DNA from: Toxorhynchites rutilus septentrionalis | Lineage: Eukaryota > Arthropoda > Insecta > Diptera > Culicidae | DNA length: 64,000 bases | Assembly: GCF_029784135.1 (NCBI RefSeq) | Contig: NC_073746.1 | Span: 302,199,455 to 302,263,454, forward strand | Direction of reading: 5' to 3' | Shown here: positions 45,770 through 56,435 of the stretch, in pieces | Layout of the letters: each line of letters starts with the position of its first letter | Numbering within the stretch: position 1 is the first letter of the stretch | Program-made: the position numbers and the translations under genes | The notes under the pieces: model-generated | What the model saw: only the letters and a program-made list of their open reading frames with translations | Databases searched by the model: none | Told to the model about the DNA's origin: nothing

Positions 45770-46454
45770 AGACACGATTGGAACACGCCCTAAAAAATGA
45801 TGATTAAACAATTTCTCTACTTTATACCCATTACAGGCTACAGATGAGTTGTTAAACTCACTGTCGACGTTTCCGGTCAGTTTTCGTGCGTTGATGGTGC
45901 AACGGAGCTGAGTTTGTCAACCCACGGCTGCAAGTTCCATGATCGCATCTTAAATGATCACATGCACTTCCGCAAAGGAATGAATGGAAATGAAACTCAC
46001 GACGCGTAGAAGTATACTACCAAGTGGGTAATATTCATAAATTTAATTTTTATAATGATAAGTATTACAAAAAAAAGGATAAAAAAGAGTTAATTAGGTT
46101 GAAATATAGAAATTAGCAACGTTAGAATCATCATTTTTTGCTGTACAAAAAAGTGCTTTCTCTGCGGCGGAAAAGATGAACTCATCTTCAGAAACAAAAT
46201 TATCAATGGAAAACAAATTTTCCATTTCCATTTTCCAAATTTTCCAAATGATAATTCTACGAAAAAGTAAAACGATTTTTCTACAAGCGATTGAAAAATC
46301 GTAAGCGAAAATCGTGTCTAGTATAGATTTTCTCGCGTTTCTTCAGAAGCCATTATCGGGAGAAAATGCAACTTGCAATGAATCTGTGTACTTACAAAGC
46401 GTAGTCTTCATGACAGCCCAACATGGAGCTGGATCTCAAAAATACAGGACGAAC
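45770..46454. other. unrecognised DNA upstream of the PIN-like gene
   Basis: May hold the first exon of the minus-strand gene: an ATG at 45948 opens a 23-codon frame, and CGACA|GTGAGT donor-like sequence lies near 45862-45872. The frame does not connect cleanly, so no exon is called. Confidence 0.3.
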
Positions 46455-46534
46455 TCGATTATATACAGTCTCGGATTTTATTTCACTGTATATAATTGAA
46501 TTCTGTATATAATCGAGTTATAATTTTTTTTGAC
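46455..46534. repeat. pogo-like terminal repeat phrases
   Basis: GACTCGATTATATACAGTCT and, inverted, CTGTATATAATCGAGT. The same phrases occur at 32430-32446, 49205-49225 and 63868-63950. Probably a small non-autonomous element, cut at the right by the SINE. Confidence 0.45.
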
Positions 46535-46539
46535 GTATT

Positions 46540-46690
46540 ATTATTATTATTTATCTGTATTATAGTGACTTTCAACTCATTTGGCTGGTTCGTCACTTTT
46601 ACTTCCATTTTTGGAAGAATGTCGGGAGTGAGAATTGAACTCGTGACCTTTAGCGTGAGAGGCATGGATGTTACCACTACGCCTTCACCT
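46540..46690 (-). mobile_element. tRNA-derived SINE, second family, copy 2
   Basis: Minus-strand copy of the SINE at 40196-40374, nearly identical over head, body and the ACTATAATACAGATAA tail. It abuts the T run at the start of GACG copy 5. Confidence 0.8.
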
Positions 46691-46693
46691 TTT

Positions 46694-47829
46694 GACGTAG
46701 GACTACGTCTTTCATTTCTATACCGGGGTGTAAAATCAAAGTTTCGAAAACAAAAGCGTTACGCCGGAGACCGAGATTTTGAGCGTTAATAGCTCCTAAA
46801 CAACTGAACGAAATGGTATGGTAAACACTTCATTCGAAAGATAAAATGTCTACGCGTTCTATACTTGTTACTTTTTGATCCAAAAACTTGTTTCAATAGT
46901 CTTAAAATTGCTTTCAAAACAGGCTATTGAAATCACCAATCGGTATATAAGCGAGCGCCGCTCGGAAATCCGCTCAGTTCTAATTGAACAGCGATTGGAG
47001 CATGTTGTCGCTGTTGTGGTGAGGCTCTTCGTCCCCTCTTAAAAACAAAGAAAGAAGAAGATGAAGCTCTTCGTTTATCATGAAAGCGCGGATAAACGGT
47101 GTCACCAAGAGCCTGTTTGTGCACCCTAGGTCAGAAGGGAATCCATCAGGAGGAGAGTGATGCCACAAACGGCTCCCCGGGAAGACATCGCTACACACAC
47201 ATACACGCGCGGATTTCTTTCCGTTTGGATGCCATTCAGCATCGAGAAAGTTCCGGAAAGATCTAATCATTTCTGGAAAATAATCTGCCAGTTCCTCTGG
47301 GAATTTAAAAATACATTCATGTGAAAGAGTTTATTTGAATGTTTTCTATCCATGTAACACTGTGACCAAATATTTTTCAATCAAGTACTATTAACAGGTG
47401 GTTATCGAGTTAGTATTAACCACTGGTGGGCTTCCAGTATCGAGGAAAATGTGGAAATATCTAATCGTTGCTGGAAAATAATCTGCCAGTTCCCCTTGGA
47501 ATTGAAAATTACATTCAAGCGAAAGAGTTTATTTTAATGTTTTCCATCCATAAAATATCCATATAATACATTTGGGTTTGTGATTTGTCAATCAAGTACA
47601 GTTAGCAGGTTAGCTTTTGAAGATTATTCTTCAGGTTTTTCGTATCCTATATTGGATGCATAAAACCTTGTGCCTCCAACGTAACGCTCTCGTTTTCGAA
47701 GTCCCCCAAATATTCATTTATTCATTAATTCAGAATGGATTTAGATTCAACTTCAAACAAATGATCTCTAAATCAACGATAGTCCTACGTCACCCTTGCG
47801 GTTATACCATAGATATAACTCACTTCCTG
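46694..47829 (+). mobile_element. GACG-family repeat element, copy 5
   Basis: It starts GACGTAGGACTACGTC and ends after ATAGTCCTACGTCACCCTTG (from about 47788) at a T run shared with the start of copy 6. The first ~280 bases closely match copy 1. The 3' half contains an imperfect direct duplication of about 160 bp (47236-47398 and 47445-47610; shared phrase CTGGAAAATAATCTGCCAGT). No coding domain. Confidence 0.75.
46944..46979 (+). promoter_or_regulatory. TATA plus initiator promoter in GACG copy 5
   Basis: CCAATC, then TATATAA (46944-46950), then TCAGTT (46974-46979) at 30-32 bases, matching the arrangement in copy 1 (21573-21608, minus). Confidence 0.6.
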
Positions 47830-47835
47830 TTTTTT

Positions 47836-49175
47836 GACGTAGGATTACGTCTTTCGGGAACATATTGGGGTACAAATTGAAAATTGAAAATCGAGCACAT
47901 CGTGAAAATTGTTTAATTTCAAACGCTTATTGCTCATACATTTCATGATGGATCGATGAATTTTTTGCGTCAATCGTCTTCGGCACTCCATAACAAATTT
48001 TAATATTGAAGAAAATAATATATGTCATGAAACAAACTATCGAACAATTGAAATATCTCAACCCCTATCCTAATGAAAATACCCACTTCTGATTGGTCGA
48101 AATTGACGACACATGCGGCGGGTCCCTAACAGAGACACCAAAACTAAGCTACCTGGGGGAAATCGGCATTACAAATACATAAAAGTAGGGGGAGCTTTTG
48201 TTCCTACCGAAATGTGTTCCCTAACAGAGACATCAAAACCATGGTGCCCGGGGGAAATCGGCATTGCAAATATATGCAAGTCGGGGGCATTTTTATATTG
48301 CGAGTATGGTGAGTGATAATATTTAAAAATTTAAATTGGAAATTTAATGTTGGTTGCTTCGTGAAATTTTATATCAATGTCCGATCGTGTATTGTGAAAA
48401 ATTCAACACAAGTGTAAGTGTAAAATTGTATATGATAGCAGTTGTGTTAGAAATGACTTGATATATGAAGCGATTTATTCCAATTTTCATTAAAAAACCA
48501 AGGTGTACTCCCGCTCGAGAACGGGTCATTTGGTTTAAGCTGTCTGTTTTGTTGGGTTCATTTTCACCCAAGGAAAGTTTATACGGCGAGAAAAATTGGG
48601 AAAGTGAAGAAATATTAGAAAAAGTGATTTGCCATATGCATCTATTAGTTGTTGTTAGTAAAATTAAATTTCGCATTGGGTTGAATAAACACTCAGAAAG
48701 TAAAAGTTATAAAAGAAAAATACCTTTTCCATTTCAAATATTTTTTCTCTACATTAAAGTAACATGTTTTTACTGACGAGAAAAATTAATAATTGTGTTC
48801 GGTATTGGTAGTTATCTTATATTAGATTGGTGAGTTTTTTTTTCTTTATTTCATCCATACATAACACCGGAGGCATCTCGTCTAGGATCACAGAGGGCGG
48901 TTTTCATCATATCTCGTTGCACTTCGGTATCTTTTATCTGATACGCACCATCTAACGACTGTTTACCATCCTTCTGTCATCATCACTCGGTAAACATTTG
49001 TGCATTGAACAAACAATACCCAACAACCAAACAAAACGGCCCTTTTCAGGGCCACCAAATCATTATCAAAGAGTTTATCGATGTAATTCGTCAAACATAT
49101 CCAAAATCAACAGATAGTCTAACGAAATCCTACGTCAACTATGCGGTCGTGTATCGGACACAACCCTCCTGTGAC
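47836..49175 (+). mobile_element. GACG-family repeat element, copy 6
   Basis: It starts GACGTAGGATTACGTC and ends ATCCTACGTCAACTATGCGG ... CTGTGAC plus T run. About 1.34 kb and nearly identical to copy 8 on the opposite strand (56436-57778). It contains two ~96-bp units (phrase CCCTAACAGAGAC at about 48123 and 48219) and a perfect histone 3' stem-loop. It lies directly next to copy 5. Confidence 0.85.
49038..49053 (+). terminator. histone-type 3' stem-loop in GACG copy 6
   Basis: GGCCCTTTTCAGGGCC is preceded by AACAAAAC and followed by ACCAAATC and, 12-20 bases on, TCAAAGAG. This is the full metazoan histone mRNA 3' signal: six-pair stem, TTTC loop, ACCA flank and a purine-rich downstream element. 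No histone ORF precedes it. Confidence 0.85.
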
Positions 49176-49330
49176 TTTTTTTTCTTATTCGTTTTTTATG
49201 TATACAGCGTGGACTCGATTGTATACAGTAGGGTGCCAATGAATGTATGGGAAAAAATCGACCCTAAAATTTCAAAAAGATACTCTATACAAAATGTTCA
49301 CCACCTCGAAAAAACATCCAATGCCAAATA

Positions 49331-49803
49331 TCAGCTCAATCGGACTTAAGGGAAAGTGGCGCAAAGCGGTCAATGTTTGAGTTTTTCGAAAATCGAAAAA
49401 CCACCCAAGGGTGTAGGAAATCGGGGTTCTCGAAAAAAAAATTTGATGCCAAATGTCTTCAAATTGCATGAAACGTTAGATCTTGACGTTTCATGCAATT
49501 TTAAGACATTCGAGATAACTATTTTTATTGGCACTTAAAACCATACGAAACGTATGGTTTAAAGTGCCAATAAAAATAATTCAAATTCCGAAAAAAAAGT
49601 CCCAGAGTGCCAATTTTTCACAAAAAAAAAATTTTCGAGATGAGACTAGATCTCGACGTTTCATGCCATTTTAAGACATTTGGCATCAACAATTTTTCGA
49701 AAACCCCGATTTACTTCACTCCTCCCTTGGGCGATTTTTCGATTTTCAAAAAAACTTAAACTTTGACCGCTTTGCGCCACTCTCCCTTAAGTCCGATTCA
49801 GCT
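49331..49803. mobile_element. foldback element with perfect central palindrome
   Basis: The outer arms TCAGCTCAATCGGACTTAAG and CTTAAGTCCGATTCAGCTGA are inverted copies and pairing continues inward (CTTTGCGCCACT). The centre CCATACG-AAA-CGTATGG lies at 49541-49557, inside a tight palindrome spanning about 49516-49582. Non-coding. Confidence 0.8.
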
Positions 49804-49805
49804 GA

Positions 49806-50222
49806 AGCAGTTCTAGTCGAAGCGATGCTGCTGAGAGTAGAGTCGGCCTTCATTTTTCACCTTCGAAGATTTCGGGCCCTGCTCCCAACTCCACCAAGTG
49901 ATCCAATCAATAGACTAGCATTAGATACAGATGCTCATTGCAAAAATATCATCAAAATGAACCTCGATATTTTAGATGAAGCACAAATTTCCATGATAAT
50001 GTGAACACATAAATATTCAATACACGAAGTTCCGGATTGCAGAAGCCAAAAAGCATGTGCTGGTGTCTGCCATCTAGGAGTCCTGATAAATGTTGTACGT
50101 GGAGATACTGGATGATGATGAAGACGATTTGCCCTATTTCAAGAAAGGATGAAGAGGATTACGAATGAAATTAACCAACCGGATATAAATGATGAAGGAG
50201 ACGCAGAGTTTGAGATCCTAAA
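49806..50222. other. unrecognised DNA
   Basis: No gene or repeat recognised between the two foldback elements. Confidence 0.4.
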
Positions 50223-51264
50223 ACAGCCTTTCCATGCCAAACCGATATAGTGGTTCTCAGATTTTCGTGAGAAGTAGTAGTTTTGTTCTTTATCGCAAAA
50301 CATTGGACCCGTATTTTTTTTCTTTTGACGTAGGACTACGTCTTTCATTTCTATATAGCTGGGTCACCCTACAAAAATGTAACGTTTATTAAGAGTTTTA
50401 AAATGCATATTACGCAGAATCGTTTTTACGATATATGTTTAATATATACCATTAGAAGGCAATTTTATACAGCATTTTTTCGAATAAGATATCAACAATG
50501 GAAATAATAAATTAAGTGAGCAATTAATCAAATAAATGAGGTATGTTCTGCGAGCGGATGGGAAGGTAATTCATGTATTATGCATTCTTTCTTTCACCTT
50601 CGTTCCCATGATGTACACAACACAAAATTGTGTGCAATAATTCGTTCTATCGAACAAATTAGCGTGACCGTTTTCGAATGTTCTAGTAATCAGGCGCAAA
50701 ATTTCATACATCACTCAAATTTCATCAAAACAACGAGGAAAGTGACACCGCCACAATGATCGTTCGTCAATTGGGACGTAAATCAATACAATTATCGAAT
50801 TTTACTCGCTAACTGGACTACAAAATAGCAAAAGCAATACTTCAAATTGAAGATGACATCTATTATTGATACATAACTGCTTTGCAGCCCAGTTAACATA
50901 CGCCCTGTTATACATAAGCCCAGTTGAAGATAGTTCAGTTAGCGAATGACTTCTGTGTATGACGGGGTGACGTGATAGCAGCAGAGAATAGCAGCAATTA
51001 TCATGCGAGGACTTATTGAGATCGGCATTACATCGCATCACAAAAATGAAACGAAATGAAATATTAATAATCTCCATGACTCATATTCATAATTCTCAAT
51101 GACTCAATTCCTTCTATGATAGATTGAACAGTATAACCAATACGACTTGATCGTGACAGTCTGCAAACGAACATTATTTCACCGAAAAAGCTACTACTCC
51201 CGATACCTTAGAATAAGACTAATAATAAGAACAACATAATGGAAAGAAATCACAATACCATAGC

Positions 51265-52608
51265 CAGGGTTGCCACATTTAATACTATAAAATTTTCTAT
51301 ATCTGGTTTTTTAGTCAAAAAAAAACTCTATGAAAAATCTGTATCGAAAGGTTAAGGGAAAAAACTGAAAATAAAGGTTTATTTTCACTTTAAACTTATT
51401 TTTATTATTTATGGGTTGTTAAAGTCGTGTCAATACAACAAAATAATTCATAGAAAATTTTTTCTTCTCTGAATTGTATAATGTTTATACATGGTTTTGT
51501 TAAACTTTTCCTTCCAATTTTCCTTCAATTTTATGCTTGAGCCGATACATAGTTCTTCAAATAATTGTGGGAGCAAACTGGTTTCCGGACTTTGTTCTCT
51601 TAGCATTGTAAAACGAAAATATTCGCTCAACACACGCTGATGAATGTCATCAAAAATATCTTACAAACGACCTTAGTAATGGATACAAAAATTTCCCATC
51701 ACGCCTTTTAATATCCAACAGCTGGAACTTATATGTCTCTTTAACACTTATACCTTTAACACCCAACAGCTTATATCTGAGTCACTTAATTATAGCCCCA
51801 TGAGATTCGACTTGAGTAACCTGAATTCGTTATCCAAGCCTGGTCTATTACCTGCTTCAACGAATTGAGGAAATTGGCGCATCATATCATTAAGATTTGG
51901 TAGCTTGGTGAAATTTTGAGGGTTTATCAAGGCCGCAGTGTTTCACGAGTTCAATATAAATTCACGTCAACGTCAACGAGCTCACGACAAATCGATTTGA
52001 AAGTTAACTTCCTACCTGCATCTCCTGCATCGATAACAGCGCAAACATCCTTAGGCTTGTTCAGGAAGTGTTCAAAATTATTCACATCAAGGTAAGCATC
52101 AGCATATCGTTGCACGTAGCTCTGCAAAATTAAGTTACCCAACATTATCAACAATAACATTCTTGTCTCATTATAAAGTTCGAAAAATTGAGGACTTTCT
52201 GATTGAAGCGCGATTGACGTTATTGATGAGCGATAGAACAATGTTTAGGAACAGCATAATCGGTTTAGTCATAGGTTAGTTTAAATGAGTCAATATACGA
52301 TTGGCGGATTGATTATGATCATACTTAACTTGGAACGAAAGGAATAGTTAAAGCTTTTCAAATCGCTCAAGACTTCGCCTAACTACTGCCTCCAACGAAA
52401 GCCATATCATTACGTTGCGTTCAACATTTTTATAAATCAAGGTATCACAGTGCACTGTAAAAAATTTAATATTTACAATTGAATTTTAAAAAATTTGTAA
52501 ATTCTGTATCTTTGCTGAAAATCTGTAATTATGTATATACAAATTCTGTACTGAAATTTGGCGAAAAATCTGAAAAATACAGAATATTCTGTAAATGTGG
52601 CAACCCTG
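51265..52608 (-). mobile_element. hAT element, decayed
   Basis: The inverted termini CAGGGTTGCCACATTTA are flanked by 8-bp target duplications differing at one base (ACCATAGC 51257-51264, ACTATAGC 52609-52616). Both features are hallmarks of hAT transposons. At 1.34 kb it is about half of an autonomous hAT. Confidence 0.85.
51490..52241 (-). pseudogene. hAT transposase relic
   Basis: Minus-strand reading gives FFELYNETRMLLLIMLGNLI (about 52200-52140), a segment typical of the hAT catalytic region. Further on, in another frame, it gives CVERIFSFYNAKRTKSGNQF (about 51640-51580), the C-terminal hAT dimerisation motif. Stops and frameshifts separate the parts, and the N-terminal BED-type zinc finger and RNase-H-like core are missing. 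Inactive. Confidence 0.75.
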
Positions 52609-52996
52609 ACTATAGCTATCCATTAAAGATAAAGCAACATAATGATTGAATGTGTATTTTACCTCAAAATATTAGGGAATCGAAAGTATTTTCAACTTGT
52701 TTTTTGTTTCTTCCTCATGAACTTCATATTCAACGTAATCAATGACAATATTTTGTTTTAGTTTACCGATCCACATATACTTCATCTACCATTTCACCCT
52801 GTTATGTGTCACACTGACATTCATTAATCATTTTCAGTTCGATAGTTGCACTTCCTGCCAGAAGCTTATTTTCTTTTTTTTTTGTTCGTTACAAACCGTT
52901 TGACGGTTATGAGTACATATTAAAAAATTCAGGGCTATTTTTGGAGTTTCATAAGAGTTAAACAAACAGATTTCTGGGGGGTCTCCGTAGCCACAT

Positions 52997-54863
52997 TGCA
53001 CAATGGTCCAGGAGATGCATTTAAGTGGAAATTAGCATTTAGAGCTCGACAGTTATTCTCTAGACAAAAACTGTCTTAGACAAAGTTGTTACATATGATA
53101 GAGCGCTGATTTTTATTTTATCAAAAATAGGGTGACCAAAATTGTCGATGAAATAAAAAACATAACTTTCTTATCTTTAGAGATAGAGGCAAATATAGTA
53201 CGACAATGTTGTAGTACCAATTATTTGAGACATCTTTGTAGAACAAAGTTTTTCTCTATCTCTTAAAATAATCGATATAGTGCCTTTATCTATGTTACGT
53301 TAGGGTTACCATGAAAAAAACTATTTGTTCGCTCTAACATTTATCTTTTAAACATGCAAATGTCTCCGAAAGACTTTTAGAGCACACTAAGCCAAACATT
53401 TTTCGATGCAGAATTTGTCAATATCTCAACTTCACTCAAAGTTATTGATATTTCTTCCCAAAAAATACGCTCTCTTCAATTGTTTGTCATTCTTTCTGGG
53501 GCAAACGCAAACAAAGTTTATTGGCGGCATTTGAAAGAGCATATTTCACTCTACATATTGTGTGATTTTCAAAACTATGTTATTTTTTGTGTTTGAGTAA
53601 ATTAAAATTGAAATCATGAGTTTTTGGGTAAAAAAAACATCAATAACTTTTAGTAGGATTAAGATATAGACAAGTTCTTCGTCGCAAGATGTTGGTATCG
53701 ATAAGCTCTAAAAGTCGTACCAAGACAGTTTTGATGTAGAATTTGAAATATAAAAGTTAAAGCAGAAAAAACACGTTTTTTCATGGTCACCCTAATGTAA
53801 CTTAGGTAAAAGCGCTAAATCGATTATTTTAAAAGATAGAAAAAAAGCTTTGTTCTACAAAGTTGTTGAAAATAACTGGGGCTACAATATTGTTAAACTA
53901 TGTTTATCTCTATCTATGAAGATAAGAAAGTTACATTTTTCATTTCATCGACAATTTTGGTCACCCTATTTTTGATAACATAAAAATGAGCACTGTATCA
54001 TATGTAACAACTTTGTCTAAGACAGTTTTCGTCTAAACAATAAATATCTTCCACAAAGTTGTTTTTAGCGCTTTCTATCTGAGTTGCATTAGGGTAATTA
54101 TGAAAAAACGAATTTTTTTTACTCTAACTTTCATATTTAAAATTCTACATCAAAATGGTCTTCGTACGACTTTTAGAGCTTATCAATACCAATATTTTGC
54201 GATGCAGCACATGTCAATATCTTAAACCTGCTCAAAGTTATTGATGGGTTTTCATCCAAAAACTCATGATTCCAATTTTAATTTATTCAAACACAAAAAA
54301 TAACATAGTTTTGAAAATCACATATTACATAGAGTGAAATCTGTTCTTTCAAATTCCGTCAACAAACATTTTTTTATGTTTGCCCCAGAAAGAATGACAA
54401 ACAAATGGAAAAAGCGTGTTTTTTGGGAAGAAATATCAATAACTTTGAGTGAAGTTGAGATATTGACAAGTTCTGCATCAAAAAATGTTTGTATTAGTAT
54501 GCTCTAAAAGTCTTGAAGGTGAGACACCCGTTTTTTCATGGTCACCCTAATGTAACTTAGAAAAAAGCGCTAAATCGATTACTTCAAAGGATAGAAAAAA
54601 GCTTGGTTCTACAAAGTTGTTCAAGATAACTGGGGCTACAATATTGTTAAACTATGTTTATCTCTATCTATAAAGATGAGAAAATATATAATATAGAATA
54701 TTTTTTATTTCATCGAAAATTTTGGTCACCCTATTTCTGACAACATAAAAACGAGCGCTCTATCATGAGTAACAACTTTATCTAAGACAGTTTTTGTCTA
54801 GAGAATAACTGTCGAGCTCTAAATGCTAATATCCACTTAAACACATCTCCTGGACCATTGTGC
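52997..54863. repeat. long inverted repeat, about 0.8-kb arms
   Basis: The outer arms are inverted copies: TGCACAATGGTCCAGGAGAT at the left end matches the inverse of ATCTCCTGGACCATTGTGCA at the right. Pairing continues through CTGTCTTAGACAAAGTTGTT, AATATCTCAACTTCACTCAA and TTTCAAAACTATGTTATTTT. The spacer (about 53773-54055) repeats the arm ends again, so some segments occur three times. Arms are diverged by scattered substitutions. Non-coding; a transcript would fold into a long hairpin. Confidence 0.85.
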
Positions 54864-55165
54864 ATTGGTTGCGCGTTCGCTTAGTAAGCGATTGATCGTG
54901 AGTTCAAAACTCAGGGCCCTCATTGACCATCTTTGTGTTGTTACAGAATAACTACTTCCACGCAACAATCATTAGCGATGGAGATCGATCGACGGTCGAA
55001 TGAAGATCGATTCATCCATACAATTGCTCTGCTCTGCAAGACACATCGGCTACTGTGTAATGCTAATGCTAGTGCTAATTATAGTTATAATAAATATGTG
55101 ACATGTACACAATTAAAATTCGGCTCTATTACAGCTAAAATGCTAATGAGCCTAAAATAAACAAA
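54864..55165 (+). mobile_element. tRNA-derived SINE with I-LINE-like 3' tail
   Basis: The head is tRNA-like (GGTTGCGCGTTCGCTTAGTA; B-box GAGTTCAAAACTC). The body follows, and the tail TTCGGCTCTATTACAG ... ATGAGCCTAAAATAAACAAA. The tail mirrors that of the I-type LINE at 18053-18096 (TTCGGCTCC ... TGAGCCTGTAAAAATAAACG), suggesting mobilisation by an I-clade reverse transcriptase. Confidence 0.7.
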
Positions 55166-56435
55166 AGGGATAAAAAAACAGATTTCTGAGCAATGAAACG
55201 AATTACATTTAAAAAAAATTTTCTGTGCAATCGCAGTCCTACGTAAAATTTCCGTCCGTGCCCCTAGGGTCAGACCCTCCTACTTTTTCAGTAGGGTGAC
55301 CATTTCCATTTTAGGGTTATCCGAAAAATCAACTTTTTTTCAAAAATGGGTTTTTTCAAAAATTTATAACTTTTGAACTGCTGTACCGATTCAGTTGATC
55401 GATATATAAAATTGAAACCAACCACCTGGTCTTTTTTGAACAAAAAACTATACCTGCAGAAAGTTGGGATCCTACTTTTGTTATTATTGATCGTATTCGT
55501 TTTTTTTTGTTTTCATAGTTTTGGGACCGAAGGCGCTATATTTTTTTATGTTTTTTTCTGGAAAGCGTCTTTTTCGTTTTTGATTTATGATTTTTCAAAG
55601 TTAACCGTTAACGTTAACGTGTTCGAAAAATCAATTTTTTCCTCTTTTTTCCAACACAAAAATTCATAACTTTTGATCTACTGGACCGATTCAGATGATC
55701 GACACATAAAATTAAAGCCAATTAGATAGTCTTTTTTGAAAAATATTAGACTTGCGAATAAAAATGGATGTTGATTTCGTAATTATTTATTGTATTAGTT
55801 TTTTATAGTTAACATGGCTTCGGGACTAAGGATGCTATATTTTTTATATTTTTTCTTGAAAGCTGACATATCCAAAAATCAGAGATGTGTTATTTTTCGT
55901 TTTAAAGTTATGATTTTTCAAAGTTAACATGTTTCCAGTCTTCGTTCAATATTTCTATGCGACTGGATGTTTGCGACTAGAATTCAATTGATTGGCAAAT
56001 GTGTCAGTTAAAAAAAAGACTATCTAACTGGCTTTAATTTGATATATCGTTCATCTGAATCGGTCCAGTAGTTCAAAAGTAATAAATGTTTGAACAGTCA
56101 TTTTTGGAAGAAAAATAATTTTTTGGACGGTTAACTTTGAAAAATCATTATTCAAAAACGAAAAAAAAACACCTCTCTGGTTTCGAGATATATTATGTGA
56201 ATAATCCTCAGCTTTTCAGAAAAAAAATATAAAAAAATATAGCGTCCTTGGCCCCGAAACTATGAAAACAATAAAAAACGGATACAATCAATAATAACGA
56301 GAGCAGAATTCGAATTTTCTGCAGGTGTAGCAAAAAAGACCAGGTGGTTGGCTTTAAAATGATATGTCGATCATCTGGATCGATCTATTAGTTCAAAAGT
56401 CATAATTTTTTGAAACAAGTAATTTTTGGAAAAAA

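Larger units (their letters stand above)
50327..55286 (+). mobile_element. GACG-family element, copy 7 (large, composite)
   Basis: The 5' palindrome GACGTAGGACTACGTC is at 50327-50342 after a T run. A 3' end resembling the others (GCAGTCCTACGT ... ACCCTCCTACTTTTT) lies at about 55230-55286. Foldback sequence resumes exactly at AGTAGGGTGACC, so the boundaries are supported by the host element. The 4.96-kb interior holds a hAT, a long hairpin repeat and a SINE, which may be later insertions. Confidence 0.6.

Noticed and set aside
54866..54930. tRNA gene
   Set aside because: Same reasoning: tRNA-like head continuous with a SINE body and a LINE-like tail.
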